DNA of 64,000 nt from an uncultured Sulfitobacter sp. (GTDB lineage Bacteria > Pseudomonadota > Alphaproteobacteria > Rhodobacterales > Rhodobacteraceae). The stretch spans positions 1 to 64,000 of the forward strand of contig CANLOQ010000004.1 of assembly GCA_947492925.1 (NCBI GenBank), given 5' to 3'. The notes beneath the pieces are model-generated. The model did not search any database and had not been told where the DNA came from. It saw nothing but the letters and a program-made list of their open reading frames with translations. Made by a program: the position numbers and the translations under genes. Below are positions 1 to 10,243 of this stretch, in pieces. The first letter of the stretch is position 1; the number at the start of each line of letters is the position of its first letter.

Positions 1-76
1 CCAGCTTCGCACCAATCTCCTGAATAGGCTTCTTCGACGCTTCGCGCGCAATCTCAATGTCAGTCTTATAACCCAT
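1..76 (-). CDS. fhs: Formate-tetrahydrofolate ligase, N-terminal fragment cut by window edge
   Basis: Only the first 25 codons lie in the window, read leftwards from an ATG at 76. The peptide begins [10 protein letters not shown] and continues with [11 protein letters not shown]. This matches the conserved N-terminus of formate-tetrahydrofolate ligase, which makes 10-formyl-THF from formate, ATP and THF in cytosolic one-carbon metabolism. A good ribosome-binding site (AAGGGGA) sits 8 bases upstream of the ATG, which supports the start. The catalytic part is outside the window, so the call rests on N-terminal similarity alone. Confidence 0.75.
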   Translation of the reverse strand, partial: MGYKTDIEIAREASKKPIQEIGAKL

Positions 77-215
77 GCAGAGTTCCCCTTTGCCAGTCGG
101 CGTGTTTCTTCTCTACCTTTAGCGAAGGGGTGCCACATGATCAGGTCGCGTTTCCGACATTTCCGGCCTCTGATGCGGCGGGATGTCGCAGCGCGGTTTC
201 GTTTCGGAAACCCTG

Positions 216-803
216 TCAGCCGGGCGCGTGGGCCCAGCGACGCTGTCCGGGAATGTGCAGACGCAGTGTGTCGCCGACCTGCAGGCTGCCCTGCCTCTCT
301 ACCCAGCCGCACACGCCGCGCTTTCCGCGTGCTGCCGCCTTGAAGCCCTTGCCGTGCCCCGGTGCCGCTTTCTCAATCTCGCGGGCGGGCAAATTGCAGG
401 GCGCGTTCAACATGTCGACCGCAATTGTGGTCCCGTTTTCCGCCTGAAGACGCGACGCCGGTGGGACATGGGAAAAGTCCTCAATCCCTTCGATCACAAT
501 CGACGCGCCCAGCAGGATCGGATCAAGGGCATCGATGCCAATCTCTGCCGCGATCTCTGCCATTTCCTCAACCGACAGGATCGAAAACTGGCGCACGTTG
601 CGAATTTCCGTGCCTTCGGGATGCTGCGATTTTACCCGCACACAGGACGCCCGGGTCAACCCTGCATGGTAGTCCCCTTCAAAACCCGCATAGCTGGCAA
701 AGGCGCTCTGGATCGCCTGGGACCGGATGTTCGGCCTGTCCTGCGGCACGGTTCCCATCCAGACAATACGGGCAAAATGGTCGGTCGGCATGAGTTCTGG
801 CAT
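216..803 (-). CDS. MOSC domain-containing protein
   Basis: A 195-residue soluble protein resembling the MOSC (molybdenum cofactor sulfurase C-terminal) family. These are small sulfur-carrier or molybdenum-cofactor-binding proteins, some acting in N-hydroxylated base reduction or molybdoenzyme maturation. The conserved family cysteine is probably C136 in NAPCNLPARE, followed by the basic glycine-rich stretch GKGFKAAARGKRGVCGWV that is typical near the MOSC C-terminus. The ATG at 803 has an AGGAG 8 bases upstream. A second in-frame ATG at 791 is less well placed. No molybdoenzyme gene is nearby, so the substrate cannot be inferred. It stands between fhs and a small membrane-protein gene. Confidence 0.75.
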   Translation of the reverse strand: MPELMPTDHFARIVWMGTVPQDRPNIRSQAIQSAFASYAGFEGDYHAGLTRASCVRVKSQHPEGTEIRNVRQFSILSVEEMAEIAAEIGIDALDPILLGASIVIEGIEDFSHVPPASRLQAENGTTIAVDMLNAPCNLPAREIEKAAPGHGKGFKAAARGKRGVCGWVERQGSLQVGDTLRLHIPGQRRWAHAPG

Positions 804-876
804 CGCGGGTGCTCCTGTTGAGAGCGCGATGATGCGTGTTTGAGGATGGATTGAAAAGGGGGCAACGCGGCAGCAA

Positions 877-1548
877 TCACGCGTTGTCGTGATGGCGTCC
901 TAACGCTGTGTGATGGGTTTGGCACATCTGCAAGGGCATCCGCACCACCATCAGCAGGATACAAAGCTCCGCACCCAGTTCCGCGACCTCTTCGATGAAA
1001 AGGGCGATTTGCTGATGCGACAGGCTCAGCTCCACACCGAAATCGGACATCTTGCGCCCTGCCCCGTCCAGCGTCTTGCCCGCCACCAGCAAGGCCATTG
1101 CCACGACAAACAACAGCGCCCAATCCTGCAGGGTGATCAACCCTTGCAACAGGGGGCGCGCACCTCGGATTACCAGCGTGTAAAGCGCAAAAGCCAGCCC
1201 CGACACGATGACCGCGCCAGCCGCCTTTTGCCACAGCGGTGCCGCACCGACGTAGTGCTTGACGCTCAGGATGCCTTGCTCAAACAGCATCTTGTCCAGA
1301 TCAAATTCCCGGGCCAGCAGAAAGGCCAGCGCGGTGGTGCCGTACCAATAGGCGTGCCGGGCCTGTGCACCGGTGCGCAGGCAGAACAAGATCAAGGCAA
1401 CGCTCAACGTCAGCCCCGACATGACCTCGATCAGACCGGCTTCGCTTTCCACTGCCTGCATGCCGGTCAACGCCGCACCGACCACGCTGACCGCAACAAT
1501 CGTGACAAACAGCAGATGCGCAACAGTGCTCAAAAAATGTGGATTCAT
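877..1548 (-). CDS. Hypothetical multi-pass membrane protein
   Basis: About 223 residues with roughly five hydrophobic segments: near 8-30, 40-58, 68-80, 105-130 and 138-155. A C-terminal stretch that looks amphipathic or soluble follows, ending in a histidine-rich tail. I recognise no family. The frame continues 12 bases upstream to a TTG, but I prefer the ATG at 1548; neither has a clear Shine-Dalgarno sequence. It is likely an inner-membrane protein. It lies downstream of ftsH on the same strand but is separated from it by a terminator-like hairpin, so it is probably transcribed on its own. Composition resembles its neighbours and there is no sign of transfer. Confidence 0.5.
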   Translation of the reverse strand: MNPHFLSTVAHLLFVTIVAVSVVGAALTGMQAVESEAGLIEVMSGLTLSVALILFCLRTGAQARHAYWYGTTALAFLLAREFDLDKMLFEQGILSVKHYVGAAPLWQKAAGAVIVSGLAFALYTLVIRGARPLLQGLITLQDWALLFVVAMALLVAGKTLDGAGRKMSDFGVELSLSHQQIALFIEEVAELGAELCILLMVVRMPLQMCQTHHTALGRHHDNA

Positions 1549-1562
1549 CCGGACGCTCAAAC

Positions 1563-1594
1563 AAAAAGGGCCACCCCGGGGGATGGTCCTCTTT
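1563..1594 (-). terminator. Terminator-like hairpin downstream of ftsH
   Basis: On the minus strand an imperfect stem (AAAGAGG..CCA..CCCC pairing with GGGG..TGG..CCCTTTTT) ends in a run of five Ts. It lies about 60 bases past the ftsH stop codon and reads in the ftsH direction. The stem has one mismatch and one bulge, so strength is uncertain. Confidence 0.45.
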
Positions 1595-1655
1595 GATATC
1601 GTTGTCAGTTTTGCTGTGATGCAAACTATGACATAGCCGGGACATTATTCCATGA

Positions 1656-3578
1656 TCAGGTTGACGGCTCCGGCTCCATCCCACCGTCCGACGGGGGGGA
1701 TTTCTTGTTTTTCGCCTTGGCCTTCGGGATTGCTGTCAGGCTTGGCTTGTCATCCGCATCGCCGTCCCCTTCATCATCGTCGGCAATAGGCGGAAGACCA
1801 TCCATCACACGCTTGATCTCATTCCCGGTCAGCGTTTCATACTCAAGCAAACCCTGCGCAAGACGCTCAAACTCGGTTTCCTTTTCCTGAATGATCTTCA
1901 GCGCCCACTCGTATCCATCCTGAATGAACTTCTGCACTTCCTTTTCGACCAGCTCTTTCGTGCTGGCAGAGACGGAAAAGCCCGGCGTGCCGCCTGAATA
2001 GCCCTGCGCAGCTTCCGAATAGTCGATATTCCCTACCTTGTCGGACATCCCCCACTGCAACACCATCGCCCGGGCCAGTGCCGAAGCTTGCTGAATGTCA
2101 CCGGCGGGGCCGTTGGAAACGCTTTCCTCGCCATATTTATGGATTTCCGCAGCCTTGCCCGCCATTGTCATGGCCAGACGCTGTTTGCATTCATCCTTGA
2201 ACATGTTCAGCCGGTCCATTTCGGGCAGGCTCATCACCATGCCCAACGCACCGCCGCGCGGAATGATCGTGGCCTTATAGACCGGGTCACATTTCGGCAG
2301 CGTCATACCGACCAATGCATGCCCTGCCTCGTGGTAAGCGGTCATTTCCTTCTGCGCCGCGGTCATAACCATCGAACGCCGTTCGGCACCCATCATGATC
2401 TTGTCCTTGGCGTTTTCGAAATCCAGCATCGACACGAACCGCCGTCCCAGACGGGCAGCACCCAGGGCGGCCTCGTTCACAAGGTTCGCAAGGTCAGCAC
2501 CGGAGAAGCCGGGTGTGCCACGCGCGATGATGCGCAGGTCCACATCGGGGCCAAGAGGCGTCTTGCGCGCATGAACGCCAAGGATCTTCTCGCGGCCCTT
2601 GATGTCGGGATTGCCCACCGTCACCTGACGGTCAAACCGGCCCGGACGCAGCAGCGCGGGGTCCAGAACATCCTTACGGTTGGTCGCCGCGATGATGATG
2701 ACGCCTTCATTGGCCTCAAAACCATCCATCTCGACCAGAAGCTGGTTCAGCGTCTGTTCCCGCTCATCATTGCCGCCGCCATAACCGGCACCACGGTGGC
2801 GACCCACGGCGTCGATTTCGTCAATGAACACGATGCAGGGCGCGTTTTTCTTGGCCTGCTCAAACATATCGCGCACACGGGATGCACCTACACCAACGAA
2901 CATTTCGACAAAGTCGGAACCCGAGATGGTGAAGAAGGGCACGCCGGCCTCGCCGGCAATGGCGCGCGCCAACAGGGTTTTACCCGTACCGGGAGGCCCC
3001 TCAAGCAACGCACCTTTCGGGATCTTGCCGCCAAGGCGCGAGAATTTCTGCGGGTTGCGCAGGAACTCAACGATCTCTTCAAGCTCTTCCTTGGCCTCAT
3101 CAATGCCTGCAACGTCGTCAAACGTCACGCGACCATGCTTTTCGGTCAGCATTTTGGCCTTGGACTTGCCAAACCCCATCGCACCGCCTTTGCCGCCGCC
3201 TTGCATCCGGTTCATGAAATAAATCCACACACCAATCAGCAGTACGATGGGCAGAAGCGACATCAGGAACGTCTGAAAACCCGACTGTTGCTGCGGACGG
3301 GCCTGCACAGGCACGTCATTGTCGATCAAAAGCGTCGTGATCTCGGCATCTTCGGGCTTGATTGCAATGTAATCCGCCCCGTCATCCTTGCGGAAACGGA
3401 CTTGCTCACCGTCAAGAGTGACATTGCGCACTTCCCCGTCCTGCACGGAGCGCACAAATTCCGAATAGGTAATTTCATTGCTTTGCAGGTTGTTGCCAGA
3501 GCCGCTGAACAGGTTGAACAACGCCAGCACAAGCAGCATCAAGACAACCCAGAACGCGAGGTTACGAACATTTCCCAA
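1656..3578 (-). CDS. ftsH: ATP-dependent zinc metalloprotease FtsH
   Basis: 640 residues, the normal length. FtsH is a hexameric inner-membrane AAA+ protease that degrades misfolded membrane proteins and short-lived regulators. Visible features are an N-terminal transmembrane helix (about 8-24), a periplasmic domain, a second helix (about 103-122), the Walker A motif GPPGTGKT (194-201), Walker B FIDEID (251-256), the second region of homology around 300-315, and the zinc-protease motif HEAGH (416-420). The C-terminal tail is charged and proline/lysine-rich. The start appears to be TTG at 3578, preceded by AGGAGAG at good spacing; no ATG fits the conserved N-terminus [10 protein letters not shown]. 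It follows tilS by 102 bp, as in many Rhodobacteraceae. Confidence 0.97.
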   Translation of the reverse strand: MGNVRNLAFWVVLMLLVLALFNLFSGSGNNLQSNEITYSEFVRSVQDGEVRNVTLDGEQVRFRKDDGADYIAIKPEDAEITTLLIDNDVPVQARPQQQSGFQTFLMSLLPIVLLIGVWIYFMNRMQGGGKGGAMGFGKSKAKMLTEKHGRVTFDDVAGIDEAKEELEEIVEFLRNPQKFSRLGGKIPKGALLEGPPGTGKTLLARAIAGEAGVPFFTISGSDFVEMFVGVGASRVRDMFEQAKKNAPCIVFIDEIDAVGRHRGAGYGGGNDEREQTLNQLLVEMDGFEANEGVIIIAATNRKDVLDPALLRPGRFDRQVTVGNPDIKGREKILGVHARKTPLGPDVDLRIIARGTPGFSGADLANLVNEAALGAARLGRRFVSMLDFENAKDKIMMGAERRSMVMTAAQKEMTAYHEAGHALVGMTLPKCDPVYKATIIPRGGALGMVMSLPEMDRLNMFKDECKQRLAMTMAGKAAEIHKYGEESVSNGPAGDIQQASALARAMVLQWGMSDKVGNIDYSEAAQGYSGGTPGFSVSASTKELVEKEVQKFIQDGYEWALKIIQEKETEFERLAQGLLEYETLTGNEIKRVMDGLPPIADDDEGDGDADDKPSLTAIPKAKAKNKKSPPSDGGMEPEPST

Positions 3579-3680
3579 GGGAGCTCTCCTAAATTCTTTT
3601 GGCTCGTTTAGCGTAACGCGCCACCCGGCACACCCAAAATGTGCCTTTCCCTGTAATAGATAGAGACGATGGCCGCAGGT

Positions 3681-4937
3681 TCAATGCGATAATAGTGCGG
3701 CAAAAAAGGTATCGGGCGGCTCGTGCAAGTCAGCATGCCAGTTCTGGGCATACCCGGCCAGCGGTGCGGCGACCAGTTTATCCCAACGCCAGATCGCCGG
3801 TGTTGACTGCAACATCAGGTGCGGGCGGCCCGATGATTTCCAATCGGGACACTGGTTCAGCCCCTCCATCCCCAGCGGGCGGATGCGCAGATCCTCATGA
3901 TGGGTCGCCGGGTGATAGGGCGTCATGCGCCAACGGTTGTCCCACAATTCATCCGTGGCACAGGTTGTGGCGCTGACCGCCTTATGTTCGCGAAAAATCC
4001 AGATGCGCGCGGCAATGCGGCGGATATGACAGCCTCCCAGCGTGCCCGCCTGCCCACGGTTCAGCCCAGCCATCACAGCCGCAAGCGGTGCACGGCGCGG
4101 CGCGTATTCCGCCCCGCTGACCCAGCTGATGGATTTGGCCATCAGGCGGCGCTGTACCTCGTCGGGTTGCAGACGCAGACCCGTTTCATCCAGCACCAGT
4201 GCGCCCGCTTCGGTGCTGACGACCTGTTTGGCTGCCAGAAAGGTGTGCCAGTCCAGCGCCTTGCGCGCCTGCGCCATGTGATCGGCAATCTCGACCAGTG
4301 CTTCGGCATCAATGCCAAGTGGTGCCAGATGCTGCAGCGCCTTGCGCGCCTTGATGCGGTCATAGCGATCATCATCGTTGCTGGGATCGTCAATCCAGCT
4401 GACATCGCGGTCCTCAAGATAGCGGCGCAGAACCGCGCGGCGGGTCTTGAGCAGGGGGCGGACCCAGTTGATTCCCTTGCGCAGGGTACGCGCGTGCATC
4501 GCGGACAACCCGTCCACACCCGACCGGCGGGCCAGACGCATCAGAACCGTCTCGGCCTGATCATCGGCGGTGTGCCCCACTGCAATCGTGTCGATGCCAT
4601 AGGTCCCGGCCCAGTCCGCAATCTTGGAATACCTTGCGTCGCGGGCCGCACTTTGCAGATTGCCCTCGCCGTTCCAGTCCTGCCAGACCAGCGTGTCATG
4701 CGGCACACCCAGCTTTCGGCACTGACGGGCGACCCGCTCTGCCTCATCGGCGGCTTCGCTGCGCAGATTGTGATCCACCGTCACCGCCCGCAACGTGATG
4801 CTGTGGATGTCACAGAACTCTTTCAGCAGATACAGCAGCGCCATTGAGTCGCTGCCCCCCGATACCGCAACGCCCATCGCTTCGGGCGGATGAGGCAGAA
4901 ACGCCTCGGACACGTATTGCGGGAGGCGTTCTGGCAT
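3681..4937 (-). CDS. tilS: tRNA(Ile)-lysidine synthase TilS
   Basis: 418 residues. TilS attaches lysine to C34 of the minor tRNA(Ile), switching its decoding from AUG to AUA, using ATP in an N-type PP-loop domain. The PP-loop motif SGGSDS is at about 26-31. Further family blocks include TVDHNLR, GHTADDQAET and the region GLSAMHA...RPLL. The ATG at 4937 begins 3 bases after the cpoB stop, so translation is probably coupled to the tol-pal transcript. The C-terminal half is divergent, as usual for alphaproteobacterial TilS. Confidence 0.93.
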   Translation of the reverse strand: MPERLPQYVSEAFLPHPPEAMGVAVSGGSDSMALLYLLKEFCDIHSITLRAVTVDHNLRSEAADEAERVARQCRKLGVPHDTLVWQDWNGEGNLQSAARDARYSKIADWAGTYGIDTIAVGHTADDQAETVLMRLARRSGVDGLSAMHARTLRKGINWVRPLLKTRRAVLRRYLEDRDVSWIDDPSNDDDRYDRIKARKALQHLAPLGIDAEALVEIADHMAQARKALDWHTFLAAKQVVSTEAGALVLDETGLRLQPDEVQRRLMAKSISWVSGAEYAPRRAPLAAVMAGLNRGQAGTLGGCHIRRIAARIWIFREHKAVSATTCATDELWDNRWRMTPYHPATHHEDLRIRPLGMEGLNQCPDWKSSGRPHLMLQSTPAIWRWDKLVAAPLAGYAQNWHADLHEPPDTFFAALLSH

Positions 4938-4940
4938 ATG

Positions 4941-5771
4941 TCAGCTGCACCCGATATTTCTGCGCTGGTCCTGCGCACGGGAGGCCGACGCGCTGTCGGG
5001 GAAACGCACACCGACCTCGCCCAGCGTTACACAGGCTTCCTGCGTCTGGCCCAGTGCACCCAGTGACCGGCCCAGCTCAAAAAGCGCCTGTGGCGCGATC
5101 TGTCCCTGCGGATCAGCGCTAAAGCTGGCCAGAAAGGCGCGGGCGGCCTCGCGGGTGTCGCCCAGTTTGTCCAGTGCTTCCCCGCGGCGCAATTCGGCCT
5201 CGGCGGCTAGCGGTCCACCCGGATAGGTCTGATTGAAGGTCGCAAAGAGGTCAGCGGCGGTGCGAAAGTCACCGGATGCGAGCGCCTCCTGCGCCCGCTT
5301 GAAATCAGCCTCTTCACCCACCGCCAGAGACGCCTGATCGGTTGGTGTGGCCGGTGCCGTCAGGGGTGCTGCAACAGCCGTCTGCCCGTCACCCCCCAGC
5401 GTTGTGGTTTGACCAAGGGTCGAAATGTCGCCGCCCTCAAGCTCAACCAGACGAAACTCCAGATCACCGATGCGCGCGGTGCCATCGGCCACAATCCGGT
5501 TGATCCGGTTTTCCAGTTCTTCCGTCTTGGAGGTGAGCCGCGAAAGCTCGCTTTCCATCGCATTCACCCGCTCAAGCACAGAGGCACCGGCAGTGTTTAC
5601 ACCGCCGCCGCCCGTGGTCGACAATTCGCGGCGCAATCGTTGCACGTCGGTATAAAGAATGGTCAGTTCCTGGCGCACATCGGCCAGTGTCTGGCCGTCC
5701 TGTGCCACCAGGGTTGCAGGGCTGATCACCAGCCCCAACACCATCGCTACCGTGAAACGCAGTTTGCTCAC
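4941..5771 (-). CDS. cpoB: Cell division coordinator CpoB (tol-pal system protein YbgF)
   Basis: 276 residues, periplasmic. In the family, CpoB links peptidoglycan synthesis to Tol-driven outer-membrane constriction and binds TolA. An N-terminal signal peptide (about 1-23, ending LVAQD) is followed by a predicted coiled coil (about 27-100, with VRQELTILYTDVQRLRREL) and a C-terminal TPR-like region (about 150-270, with FKRAQEALASGDFRTA and LFELGRSLGALG). The start is GTG at 5771 with GAGGAT upstream, 10 bases after the pal stop. It is the last tol gene before tilS. Confidence 0.9.
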   Translation of the reverse strand: MSKLRFTVAMVLGLVISPATLVAQDGQTLADVRQELTILYTDVQRLRRELSTTGGGGVNTAGASVLERVNAMESELSRLTSKTEELENRINRIVADGTARIGDLEFRLVELEGGDISTLGQTTTLGGDGQTAVAAPLTAPATPTDQASLAVGEEADFKRAQEALASGDFRTAADLFATFNQTYPGGPLAAEAELRRGEALDKLGDTREAARAFLASFSADPQGQIAPQALFELGRSLGALGQTQEACVTLGEVGVRFPDSASASRAQDQRRNIGCS

Positions 5772-5781
5772 CGGGTCATCC

Positions 5782-6312
5782 TCAGCTTGTCAGTCCACCG
5801 GCCAGCACCGTCACCGCGCGACGGTTCTTGGCATAGCAGGCTTCGTTTGAACAAATCTCGATCGGGCGTTCCTTGCCATAGCTTACGACCCGCAGGCGCG
5901 ACGCAGGCACCCCTTTTGAGATCAAGTATTCCTGTGCGGCGTTGGCCCGCCGCGCGCCCAGCGCAAGGTTGTATTCACGCGTGCCCTGCTCATCCGCATG
6001 GCCTTCAATCACGGCCTGATAGTCCGTGTTGGTCAACAGCCACTGCGCCTGTCCATCCAGTGTGGCGCGGCCTTCGGCGGTCAGGTTCGACTGATCCACC
6101 TGAAAAAGCACCCTGTCGCCTACAGATTGCTGGAAAAACACGGTTGATGTCGGATCATTGGCCGACCCCGGTATAATGCCCTTATTGGCCCCGGCACCCG
6201 CCGTCAGACCAGCACCCGCGCCGGTGCCGTCCGCGCCGAAACGGTCGGGGTTGGTGCAGGCGCCTACCGCCAATGCAGCGACCAAAAGGCCGCTTGTCAC
6301 AAAACGCTTCAT
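5782..6312 (-). CDS. pal: Peptidoglycan-associated lipoprotein Pal
   Basis: 176 residues from the ATG at 6312. The open frame runs further upstream, but only this start gives a proper lipoprotein signal: MKRFVTSGLLVAALAVGAC, with the lipid-attachment cysteine at 19. The rest is an OmpA-like peptidoglycan-binding domain, with YQAVIEGHADEQGTREYN and the arginine-rich helix ALGARRANAAQEYL characteristic of Pal. Pal tethers the outer membrane to the cell wall and is relocated to the septum by TolB/TolA. A ribosome-binding site AAGAGG lies about 10 bases upstream. Gene order tolB-pal-cpoB is canonical. Confidence 0.96.
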   Translation of the reverse strand: MKRFVTSGLLVAALAVGACTNPDRFGADGTGAGAGLTAGAGANKGIIPGSANDPTSTVFFQQSVGDRVLFQVDQSNLTAEGRATLDGQAQWLLTNTDYQAVIEGHADEQGTREYNLALGARRANAAQEYLISKGVPASRLRVVSYGKERPIEICSNEACYAKNRRAVTVLAGGLTS

Positions 6313-6419
6313 CTCAGATCTGCCTCTTATCTTTGTTGGAATTTCTCTAGCATGTTCGCGGAACAATGGGAATTGTACGTCAATCACCCATCAGGTCCAA
6401 AATTGCCGAAACGCTGGTC

Positions 6420-7745
6420 CTACTTTTGCAACGGTGACCACGACGGGTCCGATCCACCCGCAGGCGTGCGCACAGGCCGCAGGTTCCGACCGGAAATATC
6501 AACGGAGTAAAGTGTCGATGATCCCTGTGCCCCCTGCGTTTCGCGCGCAAACATGATCACGCGGCCATTGGGTGCCCATGTCGGCCCCTCATCCAGAAAG
6601 GATGCCGTCAGCAGACGTTCCTGTGATCCATCCAGCCGCATCACACCAATGTGAAAGCGCCCCTTGTTCTGCTTGGTAAAGGCCACAAGATCCCCGCGCG
6701 GGGACCATACAGGCGTGCCATAACGCCCCTCGCCAAAGGAAATCCGCTGTGCCTCGCCGCCAGTTGCAGGCATCACATACAGCTGTTGCGTGCCAGAACG
6801 GTCGCTTTCAAACACGATCCGCGACCCGTCGGGAGAATAGCTGGGGGCGGTTTCAATCGCGGGTGTATTGGTCAGCCGCACGGACTGACCGGAATTGATG
6901 TCCATCGAATAGATGTCCGTATTCCCGCCCTGCGTCAGCGAGAAAACGACCGTCTGGCCCGAAGGCGAGAACCGCGGCGCAAAGCTCATCGTGCCTTCGG
7001 CACTTTCCAGCACGCGCCGCTGCACAGACCCGATGTCGAGCACGTAGATGCGCGGAAATCCGCTCTCATAACTGGTATAAAGCACCCGGTCACCGGTCGG
7101 AGAGAACCGTGGTGCCAGCACGATCGTACCAGAATCAGTCAGGTACTGCACATTCGCCCCGTCATAATCCATGATCGCGAGGCGCTTCTTGCGGTCGTCC
7201 TTTGGCCCCGTCTCGGAGACATAGACGACACGGCTGTCAAAATACGGCCCCTCGCCGGTGATCCGCGCATAAACCGCATCGGCCACCTTGTGCGCCATGC
7301 GCCGCCAGCCCTCAACCGTACCGGAAAACTGCAACCCGCTGCCCAGTTCCGCGCCGGAAAAAACGTCGTAAAGGCGGAATTTCACATTCAGGTTGTTGCC
7401 CTGCACGTTGACCGCCCCGGTCACCAGCGCCTGCGCGTTGATCGCCTTCCAGTCGGCGTAGCGGACGGCAGCGTTGAAATCGCTCACCGTCGATATGTAG
7501 GAGGACGATGGAATTTCCCGAAACAGCCCCGTCCCGGTCAGATCGGCCGCGACAACCCGTGCCAGATCATTGGCCATCTGGCCTGCGGCGGCGCTTTCGG
7601 CCTGAAAGGTCGGCACCGCAAAGGGCAAGGGTTCAATGATCGCCTCATCAATGATGATGCGCAATGGTTCCTGCGCCTGCGCGGGGGCTGTTGTGTTCAA
7701 CCACAGACCAAGGCCCATGCAGAGGCTCGCAATAAGGGGTTTCAT
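6420..7745 (-). CDS. tolB: Tol-Pal system beta-propeller protein TolB
   Basis: 441 residues from the ATG at 7745, chosen because it begins a clear signal peptide ([10 protein letters not shown]... ending APAQAQ near residue 25). The longer upstream frame has no signal sequence. After an N-terminal domain (about 27-160) come repeated WD40-like PD40 beta-propeller blades such as [37 protein letters not shown] and [20 protein letters not shown]. TolB is periplasmic and shuttles between Pal and TolA. It lies 109 bp downstream of tolA and 107 bp upstream of pal. Confidence 0.97.
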   Translation of the reverse strand: MKPLIASLCMGLGLWLNTTAPAQAQEPLRIIIDEAIIEPLPFAVPTFQAESAAAGQMANDLARVVAADLTGTGLFREIPSSSYISTVSDFNAAVRYADWKAINAQALVTGAVNVQGNNLNVKFRLYDVFSGAELGSGLQFSGTVEGWRRMAHKVADAVYARITGEGPYFDSRVVYVSETGPKDDRKKRLAIMDYDGANVQYLTDSGTIVLAPRFSPTGDRVLYTSYESGFPRIYVLDIGSVQRRVLESAEGTMSFAPRFSPSGQTVVFSLTQGGNTDIYSMDINSGQSVRLTNTPAIETAPSYSPDGSRIVFESDRSGTQQLYVMPATGGEAQRISFGEGRYGTPVWSPRGDLVAFTKQNKGRFHIGVMRLDGSQERLLTASFLDEGPTWAPNGRVIMFARETQGAQGSSTLYSVDISGRNLRPVRTPAGGSDPSWSPLQK

Positions 7746-7854
7746 ATCGAACGCATCCTTTCCAAAAGAGACGTGGCACGTGTATCGCGCATCAGCGCAA
7801 CAAAGATCAGGGGAAAGCACTGACGGTTTGCACCGTACTTCTGACGCAAAACCA

Positions 7855-8952
7855 TCACCGCAACCCCATTTTTCTGGGATCAAAGGTCATTTCGATGTTC
7901 TGCCACTGGCTGAATTTCTCGGCAGGCAGGTCATAGCCCCGCGACCCGCACAGAATAATCGCACGGCGCGCAGAATCGTAGACCCGTTGCGCTGCCGCAT
8001 CCGATCCGCCGGAATGGCTGATGCGCCGGATGGTGTCGACCACCGGCGTGCCGTTCTGGTTCATCTGCACGCCGATAACCACAGTGGTCCCCAGCGCCTC
8101 GGACGACAGCGAGCCCACGTTCCAGCATTTTGAAACCGCCACCCGCAATGCATCTTTTTCGCCCGCCGACAGCGGCGGACCACTTGGCGCGGCAACGGCT
8201 TGCTGTGCGGCCTGCAATGCGGCCAGCACATCGTCATTGTTCACGGCATTGTTGTCCGTCGGGGCGGCTTGCGGGGTCTCCGCCTGCGGTTCGGGGTCAG
8301 CAACCGCCGCTTGCCGTGCTGGCGCGGCGGGTCTGCGCCCCGGTGGCCGCACGGATGCCGCAGGAGCGGTGGTCGCCTCGGTCACGATTTCTGCCACGGC
8401 TTCTTCGGGGGCTGTCGCCTCGCGCTGCTCTGTCTCGGTCGTCTCGCCTTCGGCATCGGGGGCGGCGGCCTCGCGTTCTTCAATATCGGGGGCCGCTTCA
8501 GGGTCAGGTCGCGCCACGGGCTCCGGGGCGACCCGCTCAACCGGACGGGGTGCCGCCTCCGGGGCCACTTCGGGCACCAACACCGCCACATCGCCGGCGT
8601 TTTCACTCAGGTCCGTCGGAGGGGTCTCTGCAACCTCCGGGACAGGATCATCCAGCGGCGTTTCCGTCTGCACTGGCGTTGGCTGCGCAATGGCCGTGTC
8701 TTGCGGTGCCTCAACGGCGGGCTCATCCGCGGGGGCCTGCGGTGCTGCGGGCTGTGCCACTTCCTCCACTTGGGCGGGGGGCTGGGCCGCAGCGACCAGC
8801 GCGTCAAAGTCCGCCCCCGAAATCACCGACACTTCCGTCATCTCAAATGGCTCGGGCGTGCGCGCAAACAGTCCGCCCAGCAGCAACCACAGGATCAGCC
8901 CAATGTGCCCCGCGCCAGAGATGAAGTGCCCGGTGTGTAGCGACCTGTCCAC
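7855..8952 (-). CDS. tolA: Cell envelope integrity protein TolA
   Basis: 365 residues. An N-terminal transmembrane helix (about 14-31, [17 protein letters not shown]) is followed by a long low-complexity Ala/Pro/Glu/Val-rich spacer (about 55-260). The compact C-terminal domain (about 265-365) contains KCWNVGSLS and [13 protein letters not shown], typical of alphaproteobacterial TolA/TonB-like C-termini. TolA couples the TolQR motor to TolB-Pal across the periplasm. The start is GTG at 8952, 4 bases after the tolR stop. The spacer makes sequence similarity weak, so the assignment leans on the C-terminal domain and on position between tolR and tolB. Confidence 0.9.
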   Translation of the reverse strand: MDRSLHTGHFISGAGHIGLILWLLLGGLFARTPEPFEMTEVSVISGADFDALVAAAQPPAQVEEVAQPAAPQAPADEPAVEAPQDTAIAQPTPVQTETPLDDPVPEVAETPPTDLSENAGDVAVLVPEVAPEAAPRPVERVAPEPVARPDPEAAPDIEEREAAAPDAEGETTETEQREATAPEEAVAEIVTEATTAPAASVRPPGRRPAAPARQAAVADPEPQAETPQAAPTDNNAVNNDDVLAALQAAQQAVAAPSGPPLSAGEKDALRVAVSKCWNVGSLSSEALGTTVVIGVQMNQNGTPVVDTIRRISHSGGSDAAAQRVYDSARRAIILCGSRGYDLPAEKFSQWQNIEMTFDPRKMGLR

Positions 8953-8956
8953 AGGA

Positions 8957-9430
8957 TCAGTTCCCCGACGTCCCGCTGCCGTCCAGCGACGGGCCGCCGA
9001 TGTCAGTCACCAATCCAATGTTTGAAAATCCGCCCGCATTCAGCGCGCCCATCACCTCCATCACCGACGCATAGGGCACTGCGCCATCGGCCCGCAGGAA
9101 CACCCGGTCGCTGGCCCGTTCCGCCGCAATGCCGCGCAACCGCGTGACCAACTGATCGCGCGCAACAACAGTGGTCTGTATCTGGACTTCACCGGATGCG
9201 GTGACGGTCACAGTCAGCGGCTCTTCCTGCTCCGTTGGCAAGGCACCTGCGGCGGATTTCGGCAGTTCAACAGGCACGCCCACAGTCAGCAGCGGTGCCG
9301 CCACCATAAAGATGATCAGCAAAACCAGCATCACATCGACAAACGGTGTGACATTTATCTCTGACATCGGCTGCGTCCGGCTGCGCCTGCGCCCCCGCCC
9401 GCCCTGCTTTTTGACAACACCCGCACCCAC
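8957..9430 (-). CDS. tolR: Biopolymer transport protein TolR (ExbD/TolR family)
   Basis: 157 residues. A basic cytoplasmic tail (about 1-22, GRGRRRSR) is followed by SEINVTPFVDVMLVLLIIFM, the family signature. Its transmembrane aspartate, D32, is the proton-pathway residue of TolR/ExbD. The remaining periplasmic domain is about 100 residues. With TolQ it forms the proton-driven inner-membrane motor. The start is GTG at 9430, 3 bases after the tolQ stop, which fits translational coupling. Confidence 0.96.
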   Translation of the reverse strand: MGAGVVKKQGGRGRRRSRTQPMSEINVTPFVDVMLVLLIIFMVAAPLLTVGVPVELPKSAAGALPTEQEEPLTVTVTASGEVQIQTTVVARDQLVTRLRGIAAERASDRVFLRADGAVPYASVMEVMGALNAGGFSNIGLVTDIGGPSLDGSGTSGN

Positions 9431-9433
9431 GGC

Positions 9434-10129
9434 TCAGCTGTCCAACTGGCGGGAAAGAATGGTGGCGAACTCATCCGAGAACGCTTCGTGATTGCCGATG
9501 ATCCGCTCACTGTCCGCATTGAACTTGTTGTAAAAAATCACCGCCGGGATCGCTGCCAGAAGGCCCAGACCCGTTGCCAGCAAGGCCTCGGCAATGCCGG
9601 GGGCCACAACGGCCAGATTGGTGTTTTGCTGCTCCGCAATCTCGATAAAGGCGTTCATGATCCCGATGACCGTGCCGAAAAGCCCGATAAACGGGGCCGA
9701 TGACCCCACCGTCGCCAGCACCGTCAGACCTTTTTGCAACCGGTCCGCTTCCTTGGCAATCGCCACATCCATGCTGCGGTCGATGCGCGCCGTGGCACCG
9801 GGGATCAGACCGCCATCCTCACGGTGGGACCGCCGCCATTCGGTCATGCCAGCCGCAAATACCTTCTCAGACGGCCCGTCTGGCTCCGGCCCGATCTTGT
9901 CAAACAATCCATCCAGCGGCTCCCCGCTCCAGAAAGACTGATCAAACACATCCGCCTCGGCCCGCGCATTGCGGTACTGAATGAACTTTTGAATGATGAT
10001 CGACCAGGACCAGAACGACGCAAGGATCAGCATGATCATCACAAGTTTCACGGTCAGGGTCGCCCGCATGAACAACCCCCACATGGAGAAATCAATCTCC
10101 TTGGCCAACGCCAGCGTCTCTGCTTCCAT
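9434..10129 (-). CDS. tolQ: Proton channel protein TolQ (MotA/TolQ/ExbB family)
   Basis: 231 residues with three membrane helices: about 16-40, 133-158 (VLATVGSSAPFIGLFGTVIGIM) and 170-195 (GIAEALLATGLGLLAAIPAV). The large loop between helices 1 and 2 is cytoplasmic. The motif GLFGTVIGIMNAF and the AEALLATGLGLLAAIPAV block are diagnostic. TolQ pentamers surround a TolR dimer. The ATG at 10129 starts the Tol block proper, and 114 bp separate it from ybgC upstream, which may hold a secondary promoter. Confidence 0.97.
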   Translation of the reverse strand: MEAETLALAKEIDFSMWGLFMRATLTVKLVMIMLILASFWSWSIIIQKFIQYRNARAEADVFDQSFWSGEPLDGLFDKIGPEPDGPSEKVFAAGMTEWRRSHREDGGLIPGATARIDRSMDVAIAKEADRLQKGLTVLATVGSSAPFIGLFGTVIGIMNAFIEIAEQQNTNLAVVAPGIAEALLATGLGLLAAIPAVIFYNKFNADSERIIGNHEAFSDEFATILSRQLDS

Positions 10130-10243
10130 ATTCCCGCTCTATGTTTCGACACACGCCGTGCCGTTCTGCCTCAAGGCCCCGTTCTCAGGGCTCATTTGGG
10201 CGGAATCTATGACAGGTCCAAGCCGAAAGCCAGTGAAATGGCA

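Noticed and set aside
2088-3611. Long plus-strand open frame (over 500 codons) across ftsH
   Set aside because: Exact antisense of ftsH, whose protein is clearly conserved; the His/Arg/Gln-rich translation is typical of a GC-rich shadow frame.
8130-8930. Low-complexity repeats in the tolA middle region
   Set aside because: Ala/Pro/Glu-rich spacer is normal for TolA; not a DNA repeat element.
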